From contig CBDCWT010000043.1 of the NCBI GenBank assembly GCA_965223305.1, forward strand, positions 1 to 64,000: a stretch of 64,000 nt of DNA, read 5' to 3'. The notes beneath the pieces were generated by a model, which did no database searches, was not told where the DNA came from, and saw nothing but the letters and a program-made list of their open reading frames with translations. The position numbers and the translations under genes were made by a program. Positions 57,825 to 64,000 of this stretch are shown here, one piece after another. The stretch is from CBDCWT01 sp965223305. Lineage in GTDB: Bacteria > Planctomycetota > Planctomycetia > Pirellulales > Pirellulaceae. The first letter of the stretch is position 1. Each line of letters opens with the position of its first letter.

Positions 57825-58127
57825 ATGATTACACGCGAACTCCTGCGGGCAATCCGCAACGACTTGCCGATGAAAGTGACGATTCTGCGGCTCGGCGATC
57901 ACGGCCCGATCTCCAAAGAGATCGAAGGCCACTTCCGCTTCCTCTGTCCAGCTTGCCACGAGCTGCGAGCCACGGTTAATCCCCGCAACAACCTGGCACA
58001 CTGCTTCTGCTGCGGCCGCAACTGGGACAATATTGACTTATTGATCGCGCTCGGCTGGGACTTCCTCCCGGCCGTCGACCGGCTCGAGCAATGGCTCCGA
58101 CAACACCAAGACCGGCAGGCCCGCTGA
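57825..58127 (+). CDS. CHC2 zinc-finger (primase-like) small protein
   Basis: 100 residues from ATG 57825 with GAGGATCCGAG upstream. The CHC2-like finger is FLCPACHELRATVNPRNNLA followed by HCFCCGRNWDNIDLLIALGWD, i.e. C-x2-C-H ... C-F-C-C-G. A leading helical segment (ITRELLRAIRNDLPMKVTIL) precedes it. It is 35 bp after the ExeA-like remnant; this pair is a recurrent mobile-element module. It probably contacts nucleic acid; no primase catalytic domain is present. Confidence 0.7.
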   Translation: MITRELLRAIRNDLPMKVTILRLGDHGPISKEIEGHFRFLCPACHELRATVNPRNNLAHCFCCGRNWDNIDLLIALGWDFLPAVDRLEQWLRQHQDRQAR

Positions 58128-58152
58128 ATCGGTCAACGGTCTGCTGATTCCC

Positions 58153-58185
58153 GGGTGCGATCGTTCGCGGCGAGCGATCGCACCC
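58153..58185 (+). terminator. Hairpin downstream of the CHC2 gene
   Basis: Perfect 11-bp stem GGGTGCGATCG / CGATCGCACCC around an 11-nt loop, 26 bp after the stop codon. There is no U-tract, so it may be a factor-assisted terminator or an element end. Confidence 0.6.
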
Positions 58186-58340
58186 TCAATCCACACTACT
58201 GACGGCGAATCCGTTCGACCCGTCAGATCGACACCGCCTCGGTCGCCTCCTCCAGAATTCGCACTAATTCGGCAAACCTGCCCGTCTAAGCCCCAATATC
58301 TCTACAGCCATAATTCAGCAAAAACTACGACCACAATTCG

Positions 58341-58631
58341 GTCCGTAACAACTACATCAGCAGCCGCGCTCCCAAGGTGAAAGAATTTGCGAAGTCCGTC
58401 CGAGGCCATTGGTCGATCGAAAGCATGCACTGGATCCTGGACGTCGTATTCGGAGAAGATTCGAGTCGGCTTCGCAACCGCGATAGCACACAGAATTTCG
58501 GCTTTTTGCGAAAGTTTGTAATCAGCCTGCTCAAACGCGACACTTCGAAGGGAAGTTTGAAAGGCAAACGGAAGAAAGCCGCGTGGAGCACACAATATCC
58601 TCGAAAAAATCCTATTTGGATAGCGAGTTAG
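58341..58631 (+). pseudogene. ISAs1-family transposase C-terminal remnant
   Basis: About 96 residues with no start: VRNNYISSRAPKVKEFAKSV, RGHWSIESMHWILDVVFGED (the R-x-H-W-x-I-E-N-x-L-H-W-V-L-D-V block of ISAs1 transposases) and NFGFLRKFVISLLKRD. The catalytic N-terminal two-thirds are absent. No terminal repeats found. Confidence 0.8.
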
Positions 58632-58754
58632 ATGCGATCGTCGTGCCGCGGTCCGAGCTAGATCCCGTCGACTTCGGAAAAACGCGCGCCTCCGCCTACT
58701 GCACACGCTACCAACCCTCGAGCCCCTCCTGCTAGAGCAATTTGGTATGCCACG

Positions 58755-59414
58755 CTATGCGTCGGGAAAGATCAAGAACTCCATAAAGTAAATGAGCCGC
58801 GATTCCTTGTGGTCTGTCATGGGGAACTCGTTGAGAAACTGCTCTTTTGCCTCCCAATCACTGAGTATTCTCTCCTTCAACTCGCTCAATTCCGTTTCCT
58901 GCGCCGGTGTTAACGTCTTGAGGAACTGCTCGCGGTCGGCAGCAAACTGCACTATCCCGTACCGCTCGGCCGGCCCAGCAAGGTACCGAAGCTTCGCCGG
59001 AAGTTTACTCCAATCCAATGGCTCTTCCTTCGCCCGATAAGCAACAGACTCAGACACGAACGGTTCTACCCCACGCTCCGCCAGGGCTGAGAACAAGAAT
59101 AGAAGCATCAAGAATCTGCGATGCCCCGGATTCTTGGCGTCAATGTACCTGCTGAGTCGTTCCGCATCCCCGCGCTGTTCGATTTCTCGGTACACGGATG
59201 CAAGTTCGACCAAGTCGTTGGTGCCCAAGCTCTCAATGATACGCGGCAACTCGGTTGAGACCTGGATGCCGTCAACTCCATAACGCTCGGCGGCGGCGGA
59301 AATATACGAAAACTTAGACTCTTCTGCAGTTGGCTCCGGCATGGCACACCCTGTTAAGAAACCTAGAGTTACTATACTCACCTGCCAGGCTTTCCTAGCG
59401 ATCACGGCGAACAC
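58755..59414 (-). CDS. Putative lipoprotein, unknown
   Basis: 219 residues. Lipobox LTGC (signal VSIVTLGFLTGCAMPEPTAE). The mature part is alpha-helical: SYISAAAERYGVDGIQVSTE, DLVELASVYREIEQRGDAER, RRFLMLLFLFSALAERGVEP, YLAGPAERYGIVQFAADREQ and LTPAQETELSELKERILSDW. No family recognised. It overlaps the end of the IS-disrupted membrane-protein gene by 13 bp, so its expression may be affected by the insertion. Confidence 0.65.
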   Translation of the reverse strand: MFAVIARKAWQVSIVTLGFLTGCAMPEPTAEESKFSYISAAAERYGVDGIQVSTELPRIIESLGTNDLVELASVYREIEQRGDAERLSRYIDAKNPGHRRFLMLLFLFSALAERGVEPFVSESVAYRAKEEPLDWSKLPAKLRYLAGPAERYGIVQFAADREQFLKTLTPAQETELSELKERILSDWEAKEQFLNEFPMTDHKESRLIYFMEFLIFPDA

Positions 59415-59803
59415 TCCTCAATGGGATTCGACAAACTACTTAGTAACAGTATTCCAAAAGGTATTCCGAGAACAAGACCCGGCGACAGCAACGGTACAGC
59501 GGCCAAGATGCCCGCTAACTTTACAAAGAAGCAACGGGTGCCACAGCATGCAAAGACAGAGCCGGCCACAATACATAGATGCGCAGTCATCAATAACATC
59601 AAAATCATCACAGAAGGCACCACCTGTATCAGGCCGTCCACAATACCGACTCGAGCGATAAACCTGGTTGCGTCCACTGCAATTGTGTAGCCAACCCAGG
59701 TGTCGTGCACCAACGCACATGCAGTCAGTAGTCCCAGCACAAGAGCCGAGTACGGAGCAATGTGTTTCTTGCTGTACTTCGCACTAACAGACTTGGTTTC
59801 GTA

Positions 59804-61516
59804 GGGTGTAACCGCGGTTCCGCTTGGCCGATCTGATTGGTTGCGAAATCTGGGTAAACAAAAAGCGGCCAACCTGCCATGATTCGGGTGTTTTATCCGT
59901 TTCATCAAGGCAAGGAGGCCGCTTCCCATGAAGGTCGCTGATTTAAATGCTTCGGGCAACCCCAACTCGGAGAATGTGACAGCAATCGAAGACGCGCTCG
60001 AGATGATCGACTCGGTTACTGAGCAGCTGAAGCAGGCCGTTCAGGACGCAGCTCAGAGCGGCAGTTCGTTCGATTCGGTGGAACGAAGCATTCGTGATAC
60101 GGTGTTTCAATTGGGTCATCAGACAATCGAATTGTTCATACGCCTGCAAGGAGAAGGCGATTTGGGTCCTGAGATCGCTAGCAACGACGGTAAGCCCCTC
60201 TACCGGAGTGAGGAGGCTCATCAGACAACGGTTCGATCCATCTTCGGAACTCATCGGTTCGAGCAGTTTACCTACGCACCAGGTGCCAAGAAGGCGATCC
60301 AGCTGCGGCCGATTAGCGCTCGCATGTCGCTGCCACCGCGGCAGTGGTCCTATTTGCTGCAAGAGTTCTCGCAAATGTTGGCGGTTGACTCGTCGTACGA
60401 ACAAGCGATGACCAATTTGGGGGCGATCCTCGGTGGTACGTTTTCGGTCGATACGGCCGAAAAAATCAATGCCGAACTTGGGCGGGTCGCAGGTGAGTTT
60501 TTCGACGACTTGCCGCAACCAGAACCTGGCAGCGAGGCAAAGTTGCTTGTAGCCACTGCGGACTGTAAGGGCGTACCCCTGGTGAAAAACGATTCGTCCA
60601 AGGTCGCTGCATTCGAGACGGCAAAGAAGAATCCTGGTAACCGACGGATGGCCACAGTGGCCAGTGTCTACACGGTTGATCCTCACGTCCGCTCAGCTGA
60701 AGAGGTCGTCGCAGCGTTATTTCGCGACGAACCCGATGAAGAGACAACGCAAGTCAAACGCCCTCGACCTCAGAACAAGAACACAACCGCTCACTTTCCC
60801 ACGCTGGAAAGTGATGGCGTGGGCGGTGAACTTCCCATCAGCGGAATTCACGTAGCCATAGCCTGGATCATCGGTCAGGTGACTGCACGCCGACGCAGTG
60901 GACAAGTCTTGATCACGCTCATGGATGGCCAGGACAGCCTTTGGGAGACGATGAAGCTGCATCTGTCGTTCGGTGCGCGGACAGTTCCGATCTTGGATAT
61001 CCTTCATGCCTTATCCTATGTCTGGGAAGCAGCCGGTCTGTTCAAAAAGGACGATGCTGGCCGCAAAGCGTTCACTCGCACACGTTTGTTGCGAATCTTG
61101 CGAGGTGAAGTACGGTCTGTCATTACGGGCCTGCGCCGCCTCGGAACCACGGCGGGGCTGACTGGGAGGGCCGCAAAAGACCTGGCTCGAATCTGCGGCT
61201 ATCTGGAAAAAAACGCCGACCGAATGCGCTATGACGAGTACCTGCGTCGAGGTTATCCGATTGCGACCGGTGTCATTGAAGGCGCGTGCCGTCACTTGGT
61301 GAAAGATCGCATGGAACGCAGCGGGATGCGCTGGACGCTTGAAGGTGCTCGTAGCATGCTCAACCTGCGAGCTGCATTTCAAAGCGACCACTGGCGAACG
61401 TTTCTGGATCACCGGATGGCCGTCGAAGGGGCATCGACACACGCCAACCAAGACCTGCTTGACAACTATCCAGCGATGACGCTCGCATGTTGACCGTCGG
61501 ATCGACGGTTACACCC
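59804..61516 (+). mobile_element. Complete ISKra4-family insertion sequence
   Basis: 1713 bp with perfect 11-bp inverted ends GGGTGTAACCG (59804-59814 and, inverted, 61506-61516) and weaker similarity further in. Flanked by the direct repeat GGTTTCGTA (59795-59803 and 61517-61525), a 9-bp target duplication. Contains one transposase gene. Confidence 0.92.
59928..61493 (+). CDS. ISKra4-family transposase
   Basis: 521 residues. VATADCKGVPLVKND has the first catalytic Asp; LITLMDGQDSLWETMKLHLS and VPILDILHALSYVWEAAGLF follow; and the C-terminal GYPIATGVIEGACRHLVKDRMERSGMRWTLEGARSMLNLR is the hallmark block of ISKra4 transposases, including the catalytic Glu. AAGGAGG lies 16 bp upstream of ATG 59928. 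It looks intact and potentially active. Confidence 0.93.
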   Translation: MKVADLNASGNPNSENVTAIEDALEMIDSVTEQLKQAVQDAAQSGSSFDSVERSIRDTVFQLGHQTIELFIRLQGEGDLGPEIASNDGKPLYRSEEAHQTTVRSIFGTHRFEQFTYAPGAKKAIQLRPISARMSLPPRQWSYLLQEFSQMLAVDSSYEQAMTNLGAILGGTFSVDTAEKINAELGRVAGEFFDDLPQPEPGSEAKLLVATADCKGVPLVKNDSSKVAAFETAKKNPGNRRMATVASVYTVDPHVRSAEEVVAALFRDEPDEETTQVKRPRPQNKNTTAHFPTLESDGVGGELPISGIHVAIAWIIGQVTARRRSGQVLITLMDGQDSLWETMKLHLSFGARTVPILDILHALSYVWEAAGLFKKDDAGRKAFTRTRLLRILRGEVRSVITGLRRLGTTAGLTGRAAKDLARICGYLEKNADRMRYDEYLRRGYPIATGVIEGACRHLVKDRMERSGMRWTLEGARSMLNLRAAFQSDHWRTFLDHRMAVEGASTHANQDLLDNYPAMTLAC

Positions 61517-61610
61517 GGTTTCGTATGGATTGAGCTGTTTCATTGTGTGTTGTGTGCTAACCGGTCGTCCTACCTGATCCAGGCATCGTCACCAAAGCCA
61601 TAGTACTCTT
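61517..61610. other. Right flank of the IS insertion
   Basis: Target duplication copy (61517-61525), the six N-terminal codons of the interrupted membrane-protein gene (61543-61526) and its upstream region, about 70 bp. Nothing else seen. Confidence 0.6.
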
Positions 61611-62060
61611 CTATTCTATGGATGGTCGGTTGACAATGCTCTCGAAGAGGACATGTATCTGGGCCCAGCAGCTCATCACTGGTTTGGTGTCGCCCTCGTT
61701 AGGACCATCAATGTAAACCTTCGTCCGCCTCGATAGCCAAGTCCGGATCCATCCTGCAGGTAGTAAGGTAATATGTACCGCCTTCGTCTTCAAATAGTAC
61801 GTCGCTTGCGTGTAGTTGCCGTTAATAGCGTCGACTCCATCTGAAAGTTGTAGCCACGTCTCCGACATCCGTGATACTTCGCATGACGTTTCCTCCTCGC
61901 CTTGCTACACGCTCAGGTGACGCGCGCCTCGCGATGTGTGAATACGTTGTCACCGCCGATGTTTGGCGTCTTTACCAGCTTCGACTCGTGATAACTGCGA
62001 CGGATGCGTCCGGAATTCCTCCAGTTCCTCGATGGAGTGGTCAGTCCACCGTGACGGCAA
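61611..62060 (-). pseudogene. Second, degenerate copy of the module downstream of the Rhs tip
   Basis: Collinear with 62267-62735: TDHSIEELEEFRTHPSQLSR then QRIHTSRGA, MRSITDVGDVATT, DGVDAINGNYTQATYYLKT and TKVYIDGPNEGDTKPVM ending NRPSIE. A 2-bp loss around 61845 and another break near 61950 separate the pieces, so it is not translatable as one protein. Nucleotide similarity is highest between 61800-61960 and 62510-62690. Confidence 0.6.
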
Positions 62061-62266
62061 TCCGAATAGTCCCAAACCAGCAAATCCACCGAGATCAATC
62101 GAATTCCCGTGAACGGTTACCTCCTCTATACGATGAATTGCGACATGGCAACGAGAAGTTGCAAATGACACAATAAACCGGAGCACCAACCAACCAGCTC
62201 GGTTGCACGTTGCCCAACCCTGGTCTCAGGCCTGGACGGTCCGGTATCCATGATCGTCCGGAGTCA

Positions 62267-62579
62267 TCAGAAGACCGACCTACCGTAGTCATAAGGCAGG
62301 CCGTATTCGATCGGATCCGGCCGATCAAAAATGCTCTTGATTAGGACGTCAAGCTTAGCCTTAAAGTTGAACGTAGGATCTCTCCGACCTTTCCTTGGGC
62401 CGCTGATGTAGACCTTGTCTGTACCTCGATAATTCACCCCCCTCTCCCATCTGCTCGTAGTAGAATTTACCACCCGCATCGTCGAAATAGTAAGTTACAT
62501 GCGTGTAGTTGCCGCCAACAGCGTCGACTCCATCTCTGATGGTCGTAGCCACGTCTCCGACATCCGTGATACTTCGCAT
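62267..62579 (-). pseudogene. Candidate immunity gene or toxin C-terminus, frameshifted
   Basis: From ATG 62579: MRSITDVGDVATTIRDGVDA, GGNYTHVTYYFDDAGGKFYY, then after an extra G in the six-base run at 62438-62443, VNYRGTDKVYISGPRKGRRD and LDVLIKSIFDRPDPIEYGLP to 62267 (~103 residues). The N-terminal part is also in frame with the Rhs tip upstream, so it is unclear whether this is a separate immunity gene or the toxin's end. No family recognised. Confidence 0.45.
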
Positions 62580-63239
62580 GACGTTTCCTCTTCGCCTTGC
62601 CACACGCTCGGGTGACGCGCCTCGCGATGTGTGAACACGTTGCCGCCGCCGTTTGGCGTCTTTGTCAGCTTCGACTTGTGATATCTGTGACGGATGCCTC
62701 CGGAGTTCCTCCAGTTCTTCGATGGAGTAGTCAGTCTTTCGAGGCTTTTGGCGTCTACTCTTTCGATCCATCTCACCGGGTTTGCTCTCATGTACAATAT
62801 CGTTGATCGTCAGGTCGATCAATTTCTTTGGAATGCCGGCTCGGCGCATACTCTCTCGAATTATCTCAAGACGTTGTGCGTGGGTCTTCTTCTTCCAGTG
62901 CTCTCGAGCAGCATCAAATGTTCCGTCGCGCCCTCGACCCAGTCCAATACTCTTCAAGTAATCATGAACAGCAGTGTGTTGAGCCGTGGTCAACTGAAAC
63001 AGAACTTGTTTCATGTTGCCGCCCAGATAGACCGGATCGAAATGGTGATACCCTTGCACTTCCAACCCACGAGGATCAACAGCCCCCGTCACTCCGTTCC
63101 CCACGTAACGATACAAATTCGCATCCCCCGCGTTGAACCCAATCGGATCCTCACTCAACCACCGTCCTACTTCCGGGTCGTACCAACGGGCGCTACTGTT
63201 CGCCCTGGGGCGGTTTTCGACAGCAACGTGCGTTTCGAC
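62361..63239 (-). pseudogene. Rhs-repeat C-terminal fragment with a candidate HNH-type toxin tip
   Basis: Open frame without a start codon, preceded by a stop at 63240-63242. ARWYDPEVGRWLSEDPIGFN and LYRYVGNGVTGAVDPRGLE are the end of the Rhs core and the DPxG-like pre-toxin junction. The variable tip has YHHFDPVYLGGNMKQVLFQL and TAQHTAVHDYLKSIGLG, a His-rich arrangement like HNH/His-Me-finger nuclease tips, then REHWKKKTHAQRLEIIRESM. The Rhs shell (normally over 1000 residues) is absent, so this is a displaced orphan tip. Nuclease activity is inferred. Confidence 0.65.
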
Positions 63240-63301
63240 CTAGCGTGCAAGCGGTTTTCAGCACGCGTCGAGATGCGCTTTGCGCACGTTTGGTCACTTC
63301 C

Positions 63302-63323
63302 CGCGCGCACGCGCGTGCGCGCG
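63302..63323. repeat. 22-bp perfect palindrome of alternating purine-pyrimidine
   Basis: Alternating C/G with CAC and GTG inside, self-complementary throughout, located between the Rhs fragment and the recombinase gene. Such tracts can adopt Z-DNA or cruciform structure. Confidence 0.7.
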
Positions 63324-63375
63324 AATGACGGGCATGCCGCAGGAAGTCGCATGAGGCCGCGTTTACTTTGCCAAA

Positions 63376-63404
63376 GATCCTGGCGAGCACTGCCCGCCAG
63401 GATC
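63376..63404 (-). terminator. Hairpin downstream of the recombinase gene
   Basis: Perfect 10-bp stem GATCCTGGCG / CGCCAGGATC with a 9-nt loop, 29 bp beyond the recombinase stop. Could be a terminator or a recombination-site hairpin. Confidence 0.55.
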
Positions 63405-63432
63405 GATTGTAACACGACCGCAAGCGTCAAGC

Positions 63433-64000
63433 TCACTCGTCGGTCTCAGGCGGACGCTCAAGACGCGCTGGATGCGTCTTGGTGTGAACCTCCTTCAAGT
63501 GCTTGATCGACACGTGCGTATAGATCTGAGTCGTGGCGAGCTTCGAATGACCCAACATAGATTGAATCGCTCTCAAATCGGCTCCACCTTCCATCATCAA
63601 AGTCGCCGTTGTATGGCGAAATAAATGGCACGACCCGGCCTTGCCGATTCCTGAACGACGAATGTAGTCGCGTACCAGCTGGGACAGGTTCGGGGCGCCG
63701 AAACGCTTGCCGCGACGTGATAAGTAGATCGTCGTTTCGTTCGACAGAGACGCCAGACTGGGTCGTACTTCTTCGATGTACTTGTGCAGCCAAGCCATCG
63801 CCCGTTCGCCGATCGGAACATGACGGTCTTTGCCACCCTTACCTTGATCGATCAACAGTGTGCCGCGTTCCCAGTCCACGTTGTCGACCTTCAAGTTGAT
63901 CAACTCGCCACGACGGATCGCCGTCGAGTAGAACGTCTCCAGCATCGAGCGGTCACGCAGACCCAAAGGATCGTTCACATCACAGACCGCCATGATCGCC
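63433..64000 (-). CDS. Tyrosine recombinase (XerC/XerD/phage-integrase type), 5' part outside window
   Basis: At least 189 residues of the catalytic domain, open to the right edge. All catalytic residues are visible: Arg in ETFYSTAIRRGELINLKVDN, Lys in GKGGKDRHVPIG, H-x-x-R in CHLFRHTTATLMME, His in MLGHSKLATTQ and the nucleophile Tyr in TQIYTHVSI. No IntI-specific extra helix can be judged because the N-terminus is missing. It could be a housekeeping recombinase, an integron-type or an island integrase. Its position beside the Rhs/toxin region makes an accessory role likely. Confidence 0.88.
   Translation of the reverse strand, partial: AIMAVCDVNDPLGLRDRSMLETFYSTAIRRGELINLKVDNVDWERGTLLIDQGKGGKDRHVPIGERAMAWLHKYIEEVRPSLASLSNETTIYLSRRGKRFGAPNLSQLVRDYIRRSGIGKAGSCHLFRHTTATLMMEGGADLRAIQSMLGHSKLATTQIYTHVSIKHLKEVHTKTHPARLERPPETDE

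Larger units (their letters stand above)
59402..61543 (-). pseudogene. Small multi-span membrane protein split by an ISKra4-type element
   Basis: Two parts: 61543-61526 encodes MKQLNP, and after the IS the frame resumes at 59803 with YETKSVSAKYSKKHIAPYSA through 59402. Together they form a continuous ~140-residue protein with about four hydrophobic segments (ALVLGLLTACALVHDTWVGY, LIQVVPSVMILMLLMTAHLC, FVKLAGILAAVPLLSPGLVL, GIPFGILLLSS). The opening N-P-Y-E is a recurrent N-terminal motif in planctomycete small membrane proteins. The 9-bp target duplication GGTTTCGTA codes for YET on both sides. Loss of function is expected. It is probably cotranscribed with the lipoprotein. Confidence 0.8.

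Noticed and set aside
59402..59965. A single 187-residue membrane protein starting inside the IS.
   Set aside because: The first ~50 residues are IS terminal DNA; the natural N-terminus lies on the other side of the insertion.
62694..63506. A 270-residue plus-strand open frame.
   Set aside because: Antisense to the Rhs tip and the recombinase 3' end; the minus-strand frames have clear family motifs.

Overview
The window looks like a chromosomal segment of a planctomycete, probably Pirellulales. It carries three formylglycine sulfatases, a DUF1549/DUF1553 cytochrome with DUF1501, a DUF1592 cytochrome with DUF1552, Tat-signal Gfo/Idh/MocA oxidoreductases, a DUF5690 transporter and a PQQ-propeller giant. 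All assignments come from reading the sequence; no search was run.

Layout. 1-6.7 kb: a two-partner secretion pair. A haemagglutinin-type exoprotein (minus strand, running off the left edge, with 119-residue tandem repeats) is divergent from its TpsB transporter, which carries a frameshift. 7.1-20.7 kb: sulfatase, a minus-strand run (PSCyt1/DUF1549/DUF1553, DUF1501, a carboxypeptidase-regulatory-like protein, Gfo/Idh/MocA), second sulfatase, MATE transporter, serine hydrolase. 21.5-24.6 kb: compact sulfotransferase-glycosyltransferase-deacetylase operon. 25-28.6 kb: a secreted protein with PQQ propeller, fibronectin-like, methyltransferase-like and second propeller segments. 29-34.9 kb: DUF5690 transporter, DeoR-like regulator and small unknowns. 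35-39 kb: a 4-kb segment (ECF sigma factor, LolA-like membrane protein, serine hydrolase) bounded by a complete tRNA-Lys and a displaced copy of its 3' half. 39-51.3 kb: third sulfatase, second Gfo/Idh/MocA, esterase, response regulator, MFS transporter, DUF1592/DUF1552 pair, GT2.

51.3-64 kb is an accessory region. Small genes (Imm10-like immunity protein, PIN toxin/antitoxin, nucleotidyltransferase pair, unknowns) alternate with four same-strand copies of a ~240-bp element that has terminal inverted repeats and an internal hairpin. Next come ExeA/CHC2 and ISAs1 remnants, a complete ISKra4-type IS with a 9-bp target duplication that split a small membrane-protein gene, a truncated Rhs tip with a duplicated downstream module, and a tyrosine recombinase at the right edge.

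Two themes cross the window. Many genes carry single-base indels, often in G/C runs, so either recent decay or an indel-prone assembly is present. Intergenic regions hold several families of short interspersed hairpin repeats, one of which varies in a compensatory way between copies.
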